This document shows, one piece after another, positions 27,399 to 36,539 of a stretch of 64,000 bases of DNA. How positions within the stretch are numbered: the first letter of the stretch is position 1; each line of letters opens with the position of its first letter. The position numbers were made by a program, and so were the translations under genes. Under the pieces are notes generated by a model. The model was not told the DNA's origin, made no database searches, and saw only the letters and a program-made list of their open reading frames with translations. The stretch is taken from the NCBI RefSeq assembly GCF_006539925.1, contig NZ_BJNY01000006.1, positions 124,001-188,000 on the forward strand, written 5' to 3'. Origin of the DNA: Glutamicibacter uratoxydans. Its GTDB lineage: Bacteria; Actinomycetota; Actinomycetes; Actinomycetales; Micrococcaceae.

Positions 27399-28091
27399 TT
27401 ACGGGCTGACGATTCCCGTCTGGTAGGCGATCACAACTGCCTGGACCCGATCCCGGGCGCCCAGTTTGGCCAGAATATGACCAACGTGAGTTTTGACGGT
27501 TGCCTCGGACAAGAAGAGATGCTCGGCAATTTCCGGATTGGACTGGCCTGCAGCGATCAGTCCAAAGACTTCACGTTCGCGAGGAGTCAAAGAATCCACC
27601 AAGCTCATCAACTGGTCATCGGGTTGTGAAGTAGAACGCTTGAGGATTGGAGCCATATGATCCAGCAACCGTCGTGTAGTCGACGGAGCGATGACTGCGT
27701 CGCCGCGGTTGACTGTTCTAATTGATTCCAGCAGTTCTTCTGGCGGGGCATCCTTGAGCAAGAACCCGCTGGCACCGGCTTGTATAGCGCTCAACGCGTA
27801 CTCATCCATATCAAAGGTAGTCAGCACGATCACCTTCGGACCATCAGCGGCTTTCTTGGCTGGATCCAAAATTCGTTCGGTCGTTTGTATTCCGTCAAGT
27901 TCCGGCATGCGTACATCCATGAGGATCACATCGGCCTGTTGAAGCACTGGCGAAGCCAGTGCTTCTCTGCCGTTGCCGGCCTCGGCAATGACGTCCATGT
28001 CTGGCTGTGAATTGATCAGCATGCGGAAGCCGCTGCGCACCAGCAACTGGTCGTCAACCAGTGCGACTTTGATGGTGTCGCTTGAGGTCAT
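27399..28091 (-). CDS. NarL/LuxR-family response regulator
   Basis: 230 residues: an N-terminal receiver domain (VALVDDQLLVRSGF, phospho-acceptor Asp in VILMDVRMPELDG, Thr and Lys switch residues in VLTTFD and LLKDAPPEE) and a C-terminal LuxR-type helix-turn-helix (LTPREREVFGLIAAGQSNPEIAEHL, given in part). It follows the histidine kinase gene by six bases and is certainly its partner. Target genes are unknown. Confidence 0.93.
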   Translation of the reverse strand: MTSSDTIKVALVDDQLLVRSGFRMLINSQPDMDVIAEAGNGREALASPVLQQADVILMDVRMPELDGIQTTERILDPAKKAADGPKVIVLTTFDMDEYALSAIQAGASGFLLKDAPPEELLESIRTVNRGDAVIAPSTTRRLLDHMAPILKRSTSQPDDQLMSLVDSLTPREREVFGLIAAGQSNPEIAEHLFLSEATVKTHVGHILAKLGARDRVQAVVIAYQTGIVSP

Positions 28092-28097
28092 GAGCTT

Positions 28098-29330
28098 TTA
28101 GTCCTCTGAATAGGGGATAAATACGGATACGGTAAAGCCGCCGCCAGTTCGCGGCATCGCGCTACAAGTTCCATCGTATAGGGCGACGCGCTCTTGCATG
28201 CCTCGCAGGCCTTGTCCTGGGCCGTTCATCGTCAACGTTCCGGCCCCGCGGCCGTCGTCTTCGACGTGCAGCGTCAGCCCACGCATGGTCCATGCCACCT
28301 GTACCGTTGCTTTGGCCCCGGGGCCAGCATGCTTGATGACATTGGTCAGTGATTCCTGAACAGTTCGGTAGGCAGTTAATTCCGCTCCGGCCGGCAGTTC
28401 TTTGCGAGGGACTCCTCCAGACTGGAAGGCTACTTCTAGCCCTGCGTTTTCGGCGTCCTGGATCAGATCCGGGATGTCTTCCAAAGTCGGCAGCGGTCGG
28501 TTTTCCAGTTCTTCGTCTGTTCGGAGGATCCCCAGAAGCCTTCTCATCTCGCGCAGTGAAGAGCGGCCGGTGTCGGATACTGTCTTGAGCGTATCTATGG
28601 CGATCTGCGGATCATTTGCCGCCGCATAGCGGGCACCGTCCGCCTGGGTGATGATCACTGAGAGCGAATGGGCGACAATGTCGTGCATCTCGCGAGCAAT
28701 GTGGTTGCGCTCATCGGAGGCGGCAAGATCTCTTTCAATGACACGTTCTTTTTCGAGTCGTTCGGCATGGTCTTGCAGCGCTTTCATTGCCAGCCGGCGG
28801 TTCCTTGCTAGGTCGCCGAACGTCCACGACACAGTGACGACCAGTGCTAGGCCGACAAATGAGATCACCATGTCAAAGGTCAGGCCTTGATGGCTGTCGG
28901 GGTTATAGGACGAGCTGTTGAAAATGCTGGATGTCGCCAAGAGTGCGCCGAGGAACCCCAACCCGAGTGTTGCGAAAGACTGCCAACGCTTGCCATAAGC
29001 GGCCATGGTGTAAATCATGATGGGCACCGACAGCTGCGAAGGCAGCATGAGGCCTTCGAACGCCAGCTGAAGCAGGTGGCCTGCAGCAATAATCACCGTT
29101 GCGGTCATGGGGTGCCGTCGGCGCATCATCAGGGGAGCGGTTTGCATCAGGGAGATCGCGACCAGCGAGAGTGCCGAAGCAATTGATGTGCTCAGTCCGA
29201 AGGTCCCTGCAATGAGCAAGCAGAACAGCGTGAAAAGCAAGCCAGTAGCAAAGTCCACCTTGTTCGGGTTGGAGCGTATCCAATTATCAATTCGACGATG
29301 TGGATTTGAAAGGATCAACGGCTTCCTCAA
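28098..29330 (-). CDS. Sensor histidine kinase (HisKA_3 type)
   Basis: 410 residues. About residues 28-180 contain several membrane segments (FATGLLFTLFCLLIAGTFGL and following). A dimerisation/phosphorylation box follows with His in AREMHDIVAHSLSVI, then an ATPase domain with VQESLTNVIKHAG, DDGRGAG and GQGLRGMQERV. There is no large extracellular domain, so it senses within or through the membrane. The start shown is TTG 29330, with no strong ribosome site; a second TTG at 29318 lies close behind an AGGAAG and is an alternative. It is divergent from leuB. Confidence 0.9.
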   Translation of the reverse strand: MRKPLILSNPHRRIDNWIRSNPNKVDFATGLLFTLFCLLIAGTFGLSTSIASALSLVAISLMQTAPLMMRRRHPMTATVIIAAGHLLQLAFEGLMLPSQLSVPIMIYTMAAYGKRWQSFATLGLGFLGALLATSSIFNSSSYNPDSHQGLTFDMVISFVGLALVVTVSWTFGDLARNRRLAMKALQDHAERLEKERVIERDLAASDERNHIAREMHDIVAHSLSVIITQADGARYAAANDPQIAIDTLKTVSDTGRSSLREMRRLLGILRTDEELENRPLPTLEDIPDLIQDAENAGLEVAFQSGGVPRKELPAGAELTAYRTVQESLTNVIKHAGPGAKATVQVAWTMRGLTLHVEDDGRGAGTLTMNGPGQGLRGMQERVALYDGTCSAMPRTGGGFTVSVFIPYSED

Positions 29331-29458
29331 GAACGTGCGGGTCTGTTCCGTGAACTGAAAAGAACTACGGCGGTAAACCTAGTTTAGTGAGGCATGGGGA
29401 CACCTGTCCTCCCACCAGAGTCTGAAGTTTGGGACTCCACCAACGCCAATATCTTACT

Positions 29459-29479
29459 ATTTGAGACAGACTCTCAAAT
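29459..29479. promoter_or_regulatory. Operator candidate upstream of leuB
   Basis: A perfect palindrome ATTTGAGA-N5-TCTCAAAT, 28 bases before the leuB ATG. It shares the 9-mer TATTTGAGA with the palindrome in the iclR-leuC gap, suggesting one regulator for both leucine loci. Confidence 0.65.
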
Positions 29480-29507
29480 GATGGACGTTATTCGTTAGTC
29501 TTAATTC

Positions 29508-30566
29508 ATGGGAAACGTTTTTGAGATTGCAGTAATTCCAGGCGACGGCATCGGCCCTGAGGTCGTGGCAGAAGCAGTCAAGGTGTTGAACTTCGTCACC
29601 AATGGCAGCGAGAACAAGGTCAACCTGACCGAATACAAGCTGGGTGCCGAGCATTGGCTCCAGACCGGAGAAACTCTCCCGGATGAAACCTTGGAAGCCC
29701 TCAAGAAGCACGATGCGATTCTCTTCGGTGCGGTCGGCGCGGCACCCGGCGATACGCGCATTCCGTCGGGATTGATCGAGCGCGAAATGCTCCTGAAGCT
29801 GCGTTTCTCATTGGACCACTACGTCAACCTGCGTCCGTCCAAGTTGTACCCCGGTATCGAGAGCCCGCTGGCAAACCCGGGGGAGATCGACTTCATCGTG
29901 GTGCGTGAAGGCACCGAGGGCCCGTATGTAGGCAATGGCGGATCAGTCAGGACCGGAACTGAACACGAAATCGCCACCGAAGTATCGATCAACACCGCAT
30001 ACGGTGTCGAGCGTGTAGTCAGGGACGCTTTCGCACGGGCTTCCAAGCGCGAGCGCAAGCACGTGACGCTGGTGCACAAGCACAATGTCTTGGTCCACGC
30101 AGGCCATTTGTGGCGCCGCACTGTCGAAGCAGTAGCCTCCGAATACCCAGAAGTGACTCACGACTACCTGCATGTGGATGCGGCAACAATCTTCATGACT
30201 ACCGATCCATCGCGCTTCGACGTCATCGTGACCGACAACCTGTTCGGAGACATCCTCACCGATCAGGCCGGCGCCATTACCGGCGGCATCGGGCTGTCGG
30301 CGAGCGGCAACATCAACATGGACCGCACCTATCCATCGATGTTCGAACCGGTGCATGGCTCGGCGCCAGATATCGCGGGCCAGCAGAAGGCCGACCCTAC
30401 CGCGGCGATCTTGTCTGTTGCGCTGATGTTGGACCACCTCGGATTGTCAGCCGAAGCTCGCACGGTTGAGCAGGCTGTCGAAAAGGAGATCACATCACGT
30501 CAGGAATTGACAGATCACCGCACTACACGCGAAATTGGCGATGCAATTGTGTCCCTGCTGGCATAA
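29508..30566 (+). CDS. leuB: 3-isopropylmalate dehydrogenase
   Basis: Third step of leucine synthesis: NAD-dependent oxidative decarboxylation of 3-isopropylmalate. 352 residues, usual length. Visible features are the N-terminal [10 protein letters not shown], the substrate-binding Arg region [25 protein letters not shown], the metal-binding Asp segment [15 protein letters not shown] and [13 protein letters not shown]. It stands apart from leuCD (41.8 kb) but carries a related upstream palindrome. Confidence 0.97.
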   Translation: MGNVFEIAVIPGDGIGPEVVAEAVKVLNFVTNGSENKVNLTEYKLGAEHWLQTGETLPDETLEALKKHDAILFGAVGAAPGDTRIPSGLIEREMLLKLRFSLDHYVNLRPSKLYPGIESPLANPGEIDFIVVREGTEGPYVGNGGSVRTGTEHEIATEVSINTAYGVERVVRDAFARASKRERKHVTLVHKHNVLVHAGHLWRRTVEAVASEYPEVTHDYLHVDAATIFMTTDPSRFDVIVTDNLFGDILTDQAGAITGGIGLSASGNINMDRTYPSMFEPVHGSAPDIAGQQKADPTAAILSVALMLDHLGLSAEARTVEQAVEKEITSRQELTDHRTTREIGDAIVSLLA

Positions 30567-30582
30567 GCTAAATGTGATGTTT

Positions 30583-30601
30583 CCGATTAGCGCATAATCG
30601 G
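30583..30601. promoter_or_regulatory. Palindrome between leuB and ilvE
   Basis: A perfect CCGATTA-N5-TAATCGG inverted repeat starting 17 bases after the leuB stop. It has no T-run and could be an operator for ilvE. Confidence 0.35.
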
Positions 30602-30614
30602 CAGCAAATCCACA

Positions 30615-30649
30615 AACGGGTGTTCCGCTACTGATGTGGGGCACCCGTT
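30615..30649 (+). terminator. Hairpin between leuB and ilvE
   Basis: Arms AACGGGTG (30615-30622) and CACCCGTT (30642-30649), 19-base loop, followed by GCTCGTTATT. The tail is weak for an intrinsic terminator; it may be a partial terminator or leader structure of ilvE. Confidence 0.5.
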
Positions 30650-30680
30650 GCTCGTTATTACACAAGGAAGTCCAAAGTAG

Positions 30681-31775
30681 ATGGAATTCACCGAAAATCT
30701 CTCAGAGAATCGCAAGAGCGCCGAGGAACGCGCAAGCGTTCTAGCAAACCCGGGTTTCGGGGACTTCTTTACGGACCATACTGCCGTTATTGACTGGACC
30801 GCAGATGCCCAGGGGCACAATGGCCAGTGGCATGATGCCCGCATCGAGCCATACGGCCCGATCAGCATGGACCCGGCCGCTTCCGTATTGCATTACGGCC
30901 AGGAGATCTTTGAAGGCCTCAAGGCCTACCGCCACGAAGACGGCTCGGTATGGACGTTCCGCCCCCACGCCAACGCTGCCCGCCTGAACAAGTCCGCAGC
31001 GCGCTTGGCGCTCCCGCAGCTGGATGAAGAAGCGTTCGTCGAATCACTGCGCAAGCTTGTGGCTGCTGACATCGACTGGGTGCCGACTGGTGACGGCGAG
31101 GCCCTGTACCTGCGTCCATTCATGATCGCCACCGAAGCATTCTTGGGCGTTCGGGCCGCTCGCGAGGTTTCCTACCGCGTGATCGCCTCTCCGGCAGGCA
31201 ACTACTTCGGCGGCGAACTCAAGCCAGTGGCTATCTGGGTTTCCCAGCAGTATGCCCGCGCTGGCCGCGGCGGAACCGGCTCGGCAAAGTGCGGCGGCAA
31301 CTACGCCGCTTCTCTGGTGGCCCAGCTGGAAGCCGAGGAGCACGGCTGCAAGCAGGTCTTGTTCCTCGACCCGTTCAACGACAACGCGGTTGAAGAGCTT
31401 GGCGGCATGAACGTCTTCTTCGTAACCAAGGACAACAAGCTGGTTACCCCGGCGTTGACCGGTACCATCCTGGAAGGCGTCACCCGGTCGTCGGTGATCC
31501 AGCTGGCCAAGGACCGTGGCCTGGAAGTTGAAGAGCGCAAGATCACCTTGGATGAATGGCGCGATGGCGTCGCCAGCGGTGATATTGCCGAGGTCTTTGC
31601 CTGTGGCACCGCAGCGGTGATCACTCCAATCGGCGTGCTGAAGAACGGCGAAGAGCTGATCGGCGACGAGAATGCCAAGGCCGGCGAAGTGACGATGTCT
31701 ATTCGTGAGGAGTTGCTCGGCATCCAGCGCGGCACCGTAGAAGATCGTCACGGCTGGCTGGAGCGCCTAGTTTAA
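30681..31775 (+). CDS. ilvE: Branched-chain amino acid aminotransferase
   Basis: PLP enzyme for the last step of Leu, Ile and Val synthesis. 364 residues, fold-type IV, of the longer BCAT form. The PLP lysine is in GTGSAKCGGNYAAS; other marks are HYGQEIFEGLKAYR, LYLRPFMIATE and EVFACGTAAVITPIG. A good ribosome site (AAGGAAG) lies upstream. It follows leuB in the same orientation, separated by a hairpin and a palindrome. Confidence 0.97.
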   Translation: MEFTENLSENRKSAEERASVLANPGFGDFFTDHTAVIDWTADAQGHNGQWHDARIEPYGPISMDPAASVLHYGQEIFEGLKAYRHEDGSVWTFRPHANAARLNKSAARLALPQLDEEAFVESLRKLVAADIDWVPTGDGEALYLRPFMIATEAFLGVRAAREVSYRVIASPAGNYFGGELKPVAIWVSQQYARAGRGGTGSAKCGGNYAASLVAQLEAEEHGCKQVLFLDPFNDNAVEELGGMNVFFVTKDNKLVTPALTGTILEGVTRSSVIQLAKDRGLEVEERKITLDEWRDGVASGDIAEVFACGTAAVITPIGVLKNGEELIGDENAKAGEVTMSIREELLGIQRGTVEDRHGWLERLV

Positions 31776-31792
31776 TAAGTTTTAGTTTCATG

Positions 31793-31829
31793 CGAATTGC
31801 CTGTACAACTTGTTTGTGCAGGCAATTCG
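31793..31829 (+). terminator. Terminator-like hairpin after ilvE
   Basis: An 11-base stem CGAATTGCCTG (31793-31803) / CAGGCAATTCG (31819-31829), extended inward by TACAA/TTGTG wobble pairing. The tail TACTTTGAC is only moderately T-rich. Confidence 0.6.
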
Positions 31830-31853
31830 TACTTTGACGATGGGAATTTAAAG

Positions 31854-32924
31854 ATGCATGTGCTGGTAACTGGGGGAGCCGGTTATATTGGATCGCATAC
31901 GGTGCTTCAATTACTCGAAGAAGGCCACCGAGTTTCTATAGTGGATAACTTCTGCAATTCATCACCAGAATCAATTCGTCGCGTGCTGAAGCTGACGGGG
32001 AAAACAGCTTCACTTCACAAGATTGACCTCTTGGACGAGCAAGGTCTGCACGATCTATTTGCGCAGCTGAAGCCGGACGCGGTGATTCACTTCGCCGGCC
32101 TGAAGGCCGTGGGGGAGTCGGTAGCCCAGCCGCTGCGCTACTACCGAAATAATGTCACCGGAACCATCAATCTTCTTGATGCCATGGAAGCTGCTGGCTG
32201 CCGCCGCATTGTCTTCAGTTCTTCGGCAACAGTTTATGGAGAATCTGACGCATTGCCATTGGCCGAAACGACACCGCGTTCAGCGACTAATCCCTACGGC
32301 CGGACGAAACTTCATATCGAAGAAATGCTTGAAGAATTGGCAGCCGCCGACAAACGCTGGTCAATTGCGAATTTGCGGTATTTCAATCCAGTAGGAGCTC
32401 ACGAATCAGGTGAAATCGGAGAAGACCCGCAAGGAATTCCCAACAACCTGATGCCATATGTTGCACAAGTCGCGATTGGCAGGCGTGAGAAGGTCAACGT
32501 CTTCGGCGGCGACTACCCCACGGTGGACGGCACCGGCGTGCGCGACTACATCCACGTAGTCGATCTTGCAGCAGGCCATCTTGCGGCGCTGGAATACCTT
32601 TCGAAGACCACCGGGGCGCACATATGGAACCTCGGCACCGGCCAGGGGTCCAGTGTGCTTGAAGTCGTTGAATCCTTTGCGCGGGTTTCCGGCCGGCCCG
32701 TGCCCTACGAAATTGTCGACCGCCGCCCTGGCGATGTCGCCGAAAATTATGCCAACCCAGAAAAGGCGCGATTGGATCTGGGATGGAAGGCTGAACGCGG
32801 GCTTGAACAGATGGTTGAAGATATGTGGCGCTGGCAGAGCATGAACCCGACGGGCTTCTCTGAAATCGACACCGATGAGCTGACAGACGAAGAGCTGGTC
32901 GATTTTCTTCGCCGTGATCAGTAG
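31854..32924 (+). CDS. galE: UDP-glucose 4-epimerase
   Basis: Interconverts UDP-glucose and UDP-galactose. 356 residues from ATG 31854 (an in-frame GTG- or TTG-type extension to 31797 overlaps the ilvE hairpin and is unlikely). Short-chain dehydrogenase features: [16 protein letters not shown] loop, SSSATVYGE catalytic Ser, YGRTK catalytic Tyr-Lys, and [14 protein letters not shown]. It supplies galactose donors for surface glycans along with galU at 56.6 kb. It carries an acidic C-terminal extension ([13 protein letters not shown]). Confidence 0.95.
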   Translation: MHVLVTGGAGYIGSHTVLQLLEEGHRVSIVDNFCNSSPESIRRVLKLTGKTASLHKIDLLDEQGLHDLFAQLKPDAVIHFAGLKAVGESVAQPLRYYRNNVTGTINLLDAMEAAGCRRIVFSSSATVYGESDALPLAETTPRSATNPYGRTKLHIEEMLEELAAADKRWSIANLRYFNPVGAHESGEIGEDPQGIPNNLMPYVAQVAIGRREKVNVFGGDYPTVDGTGVRDYIHVVDLAAGHLAALEYLSKTTGAHIWNLGTGQGSSVLEVVESFARVSGRPVPYEIVDRRPGDVAENYANPEKARLDLGWKAERGLEQMVEDMWRWQSMNPTGFSEIDTDELTDEELVDFLRRDQ

Positions 32925-32973
32925 AATTCCCCGGTGAGTGTGCAGGCTAACGCGATGAGATTGAGGATTTAGA

Positions 32974-33738
32974 TTGCGTATTGCAAGATTTGTTGTTGAC
33001 GGCGACCCGATGTACGGAGTGGTCGAAGGAGAGAACGTGCATGTTCTCGCCGGGGATCCTTTCTTCCAAGGCGTCAAGACCACCGGCGCCGTGCACCCTC
33101 TGGATGATGTCCGCCTGGTCGCACCGATCATTCCGCGCTCCAAGGTTGTGGGGTTTGGACGGACCTACCGCGAACATGCCAAAGAACTGGGCAACGAAGT
33201 TCCAGCAGAACCGCTGATGTTCCTCAAGCCCAATACTTCCGTGGTGGGCCATGGCGAGCCTGTAACCCTTCCGTCCTTCTCCCAGGAAGTGTCTTTTGAA
33301 GGCGAGCTAGCTGTGGTGATCGGTCGCATCTGCAAAGATGTTCCGGCGGAAAAAGCCAAGGATGTAATCTTCGGCTACACCATTGCCAATGATTTGACCG
33401 CCCGCGACGCCCAGCGTTCCGACCCCCAGTGGGCCCGTGCCAAGGGCTTCGACGGCTCCTGCCCGCTCGGTCCATGGATCGAAACTGAGCTGGATGACCC
33501 GGATGACATTGCCATTGTCACCCGGCTCAACGGCGAAGTCCGCCAGGACGGCTCGACCAATGAGATGATCTGGCCCGTTGCAGAACTCGTGGCGCGTGCT
33601 TCCGAGGCTTTTACTCTGCTACCCGGAGATGTCATCATGACCGGTACGCCAGCAGGCGTGGGACTTGTAGAAGCTGGCGATGTAGTAGAAATCGAGCTTG
33701 AAGGTCTAGGCGCCCTGCGTTCGGTTTTCCGCAGATAG
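32974..33738 (+). CDS. Fumarylacetoacetate hydrolase family protein
   Basis: 254 residues from TTG 32974 with GAGGA six bases upstream. The C-terminal FAH fold shows the metal-binding acids in VSFEGELAVVIGR and the segment IANDLTARDAQ, then MTGTPAGVGL. Family members hydrolyse or isomerise beta-diketo acids (fumarylpyruvate, HHDD-type or oxaloacetate decarboxylation). This gene lies next to gltX in many actinobacteria and its true substrate is unclear. Confidence 0.9.
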   Translation: MRIARFVVDGDPMYGVVEGENVHVLAGDPFFQGVKTTGAVHPLDDVRLVAPIIPRSKVVGFGRTYREHAKELGNEVPAEPLMFLKPNTSVVGHGEPVTLPSFSQEVSFEGELAVVIGRICKDVPAEKAKDVIFGYTIANDLTARDAQRSDPQWARAKGFDGSCPLGPWIETELDDPDDIAIVTRLNGEVRQDGSTNEMIWPVAELVARASEAFTLLPGDVIMTGTPAGVGLVEAGDVVEIELEGLGALRSVFRR

Positions 33739-33770
33739 CCTCAGTGGCAGTTCTTGGAATGATCCTGGAT

Positions 33771-33802
33771 AAGGCTCCGCATCAAATGTGATGCGGAGCC
33801 TT
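33771..33802. terminator. Intrinsic terminator before gltX
   Basis: A perfect 14-base stem AAGGCTCCGCATCA (33771-33784) / TGATGCGGAGCCTT (33789-33802) with loop AATG. Confidence 0.88.
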
Positions 33803-33851
33803 GTCCATAGTGGTGCACGGCGCCGGGCTGAAGGCATAGAATGAAACCATC

Positions 33852-35357
33852 ATGATTGATCTATCGCTGATTCCTTCCGTGACCGAAGAAACTCCGGTTC
33901 GCGTCCGTTTCTGCCCATCGCCTACCGGTACTCCACACGTTGGCCTGATCCGTACCGCCCTGTTCAACTGGGCCTACGCACGCCACACCGGGGGCAAGCT
34001 CATCTTCCGCATCGAGGATACCGATGCGAAGCGCGATTCCGAGGAAAGCTTCAACCAACTTCTCGATGCGCTGTCATGGCTGGGCATCGACTGGGACGAA
34101 GGGGTCAACGTTGGCGGCCCGCATGAGCCTTACCGCCAGTCGCAGCGTTCGGACATCTACCAGGATGTCATCGCAAAGCTGCGCGCGGCCGGCCATGTCT
34201 ACGAGTCCTACTCCACCCCTGAAGAAGTCGAGGCCCGCCACAAGGCCGCTGGCCGCGATCCAAAGCTTGGCTATGACAACTTCGACCGCGAGCTGACCGA
34301 GGAGCAGATCGCAGCGTTCAAGGCAGAAGGCCGCGAACCAGTTCTGCGTGTACGCATGCCAGATGAAGACATCACTTTCACCGACCTCGTCCGCGGTGAG
34401 ATCACCTTCAAGCCGGGAAGCATCCCCGACTACGTAGTAGTCCGCGCCAACGGCCAGCCGCTCTACACCCTTGTCAACCCGGTTGACGACGCGCTGATGG
34501 GCGTTACCCACGTGCTGCGCGGCGAAGACCTGCTGTCCTCGACCCCGCGACAGGTTGTTCTCTACTCTCTGCTGCATGACATCGGTGTTGCCGATTACAT
34601 GCCACGCTTCGGCCACCTGCCATATGTCATGGGCCAGGGCAACAAGAAGCTGTCCAAGCGAGATCCGGAGTCGAGCCTCTTCCTGCACCGCGACCGCGGC
34701 TTCATTCCAGAGGGCCTGCTGAACTACCTTGCGCTGCTGGGCTGGTCGCTGAGTGCCGATGAAGACATCTTCAGCCGCGACCAGTTGGTCGAGGCATTTG
34801 ATGTTGCCGACGTGCTGTCCAACCCTGCACGCTTTGACGTCAAGAAGGCTGAAGCCATCAACGGTACGCACGTGCGCATGCTTGAGGCAGCTGACTTCCG
34901 CGACCGGTTGATTCCGTACCTGCAGGCTGCAGACCTTGTCGGCGAGGTGCTGACCGACCGCCAGAACGAGATCCTCGATGAGGCAGCTCCGCTGGTCCAG
35001 GAACGCATCACCTTGCTGGGCGAAGCAGCGGACATGCTGGAATTCCTCTTCAAGTCTGATGACGAGATTGTCATTGCCGATAATGCCTTGAAGGGCATGC
35101 CCGCGAACCTTGTTGAGGTCGTCGAGGCTTCTGTCCAAGCGCTTGAAGGCATCCAGGACTGGAACGCCGAGTCAATCCAGGCAGCATTGCGTTCAAAGCT
35201 GATCGATGAAATGGAGCTGAAGCCGCGCCAGGCCTTCGGACCGGCACGTGTTGCAGTTTCGGGCAAGAAAGTTTCCCCGCCGCTGTTCGAGTCCATGGAA
35301 ATTCTCGGCCGAGAATCAAGCCTCAACCGCCTCCGCGCGTTCGCTGCTTCGCGCTAA
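33852..35357 (+). CDS. gltX: Glutamyl-tRNA synthetase
   Basis: Class I synthetase of 501 residues, with the HIGH variant in [13 protein letters not shown] and KLSKR in [12 protein letters not shown]. In actinobacteria, which lack GlnRS, this enzyme usually charges both tRNA-Glu and tRNA-Gln, the latter being corrected by GatCAB. Here a tRNA-Gln and a tRNA-Glu gene lie within 1 kb downstream, matching that role. Start ATG 33852. Confidence 0.96.
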   Translation: MIDLSLIPSVTEETPVRVRFCPSPTGTPHVGLIRTALFNWAYARHTGGKLIFRIEDTDAKRDSEESFNQLLDALSWLGIDWDEGVNVGGPHEPYRQSQRSDIYQDVIAKLRAAGHVYESYSTPEEVEARHKAAGRDPKLGYDNFDRELTEEQIAAFKAEGREPVLRVRMPDEDITFTDLVRGEITFKPGSIPDYVVVRANGQPLYTLVNPVDDALMGVTHVLRGEDLLSSTPRQVVLYSLLHDIGVADYMPRFGHLPYVMGQGNKKLSKRDPESSLFLHRDRGFIPEGLLNYLALLGWSLSADEDIFSRDQLVEAFDVADVLSNPARFDVKKAEAINGTHVRMLEAADFRDRLIPYLQAADLVGEVLTDRQNEILDEAAPLVQERITLLGEAADMLEFLFKSDDEIVIADNALKGMPANLVEVVEASVQALEGIQDWNAESIQAALRSKLIDEMELKPRQAFGPARVAVSGKKVSPPLFESMEILGRESSLNRLRAFAASR

Positions 35358-35374
35358 GAACTGAGCACAGCTTC

Positions 35375-36139
35375 GTGTTGAACCCTTCAGATGCCTTGGA
35401 TGCCTTCGAAATCGGAGGCATCCAAGGCATCCTTTTTGACATCGACGAGACGCTCGTCGACCTGAAAACAGCTTCGATTGCCGGTTTCAAGCAGATGGTC
35501 CATGCAGACTTTGCGGGGCTGGGCGGCCAGGAAATTGACTTGATTGCCCGCGACTTCGCGAATGACCGCGTCGGTGCCTATGACAGATACATGGCCGGCG
35601 AACTGACGTTCCTTGGCCAGCGTGTGCTGCGGCTGACCTACGCCTATGAACAGGCGGGCCTCAAACCTCCGCGGCACGAGGAATTCGAGGCGTGGGCAGA
35701 TGCCTATGAGCTGAAAGTTCGTGCCGGCTGGAAGCCTTTTCCAGACGTCTTGCCGTTTCTGAATCAGCTGGATGAGCTGGCGATTCCGTACGGGGCTGTC
35801 AGCAACAACGTCGAAGAGTATCAGCGCGGCAAGCTGGTGGCCGCTGGAATTCCCGGATTTGAAGTAGTGGTCGGTTCGGATACGGCTGGCGCCCCGAAAC
35901 CTGACAAGGCACCGTTCATCTCAGGTTGCCTGGCCTTGGGCACCGAGCCGGCGAAAACGTTGTACATCGGAGATAACCCGTTGACAGACTACCAGGGCGC
36001 AGTTGACGCCGGCCTTCAGTCACTCTTATTGGATCGTGGTTCAACTCACAGGAATTTTGCTGGGCATCGGATCGAGAATTTTAACCAATTTGCATCGTTT
36101 TACGTTGAAAATCCGGGGTTTTTCGCTGAACTGGCCTAG
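35375..36139 (+). CDS. HAD-family hydrolase
   Basis: 254 residues from GTG 35375, 17 bases after gltX. HAD motifs: GILFDIDETLVDL (nucleophile Asp), VSNNVEEYQRGKL (motif II) and PKPDKAPF followed by YIGDNPLTDYQGA (motifs III and IV). It is likely a small-molecule phosphatase of the phosphoglycolate/nucleotidase group. Oddly, its codons 6-19 form a perfect 15-base terminator hairpin followed by CTTTTT (see that entry); no start exists beyond the hairpin that would keep motif I. Confidence 0.88.
   Translation: MLNPSDALDAFEIGGIQGILFDIDETLVDLKTASIAGFKQMVHADFAGLGGQEIDLIARDFANDRVGAYDRYMAGELTFLGQRVLRLTYAYEQAGLKPPRHEEFEAWADAYELKVRAGWKPFPDVLPFLNQLDELAIPYGAVSNNVEEYQRGKLVAAGIPGFEVVVGSDTAGAPKPDKAPFISGCLALGTEPAKTLYIGDNPLTDYQGAVDAGLQSLLLDRGSTHRNFAGHRIENFNQFASFYVENPGFFAELA
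35390..35437 (+). terminator. Terminator-like hairpin inside the start of the HAD gene
   Basis: Stem GATGCCTTGGATGCC (35390-35404) / GGCATCCAAGGCATC (35417-35431), 15 perfect pairs, 12-base loop, then CTTTTT. It looks like the gltX terminator but overlaps HAD codons, so downstream expression may depend on readthrough or on translation disrupting the hairpin. Confidence 0.75.
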
Positions 36140-36247
36140 CGTTCCCGTCGATTTGTGCTCAGTTAAATTCCTCTGTATAGTTGTATCTCGTGCTGAAGAG
36201 CGCAGACGGGAAGCATTCAATGTTTTCGGTCAAGCTCCAAGTCACAT

Positions 36248-36319
36248 TGGGATATGGTGTAATTGGCAACACAACGGTTTCTGGTTCCGTCATTCTAGGT
36301 TCGAGTCCTGGTATCCCAG
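36248..36319 (+). tRNA. tRNA-Gln (anticodon CTG)
   Basis: A 72-base cloverleaf: acceptor TGGGATA pairs with TATCCCA, D stem GTGT/ACAC, anticodon loop TTCTGGT with CTG, T arm CTAGG-TTCGAGT-CCTGG, discriminator G. CCA is not encoded. Confidence 0.93.
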
Positions 36320-36365
36320 CGCTCCATCAAAGCAATTTGATGGGCTGAGAGCAATCTTGGCATAC

Positions 36366-36438
36366 GGCCCCATCGTATAGCGGCCTAGTACTCCGCCCTC
36401 TCACGGCGGCAACGCGGGTTCGAATCCCGCTGGGGTCA
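36366..36438 (+). tRNA. tRNA-Glu (anticodon CTC)
   Basis: A 73-base cloverleaf: acceptor GGCCCCA/TGGGGTC, anticodon stem CCGCC/GGCGG with loop CTCTCAC, T arm GCGGG-TTCGAAT-CCCGC, discriminator A, followed by an encoded CCA at 36439-36441. Confidence 0.95.
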
Positions 36439-36443
36439 CCAAC

Positions 36444-36473
36444 AAAAAGCCACAGTTTCGACTGTGGCTTTTT
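36444..36473 (+). terminator. Terminator after the tRNA pair
   Basis: AAAAAGCCACAGT / ACTGTGGCTTTTT around a TTCG tetraloop; a textbook intrinsic terminator, symmetric in both directions. Confidence 0.95.
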
Positions 36474-36539
36474 CATTTAATCACTGGTAAATCAGCACCG
36501 CATCAGAAGAATGCCCAGCAAATAGTGCAAGATGGTCTC

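Noticed and set aside
28349-29283. Long frames opposite and within the histidine kinase gene
   Set aside because: They are shadows of a clear kinase in high-GC DNA.
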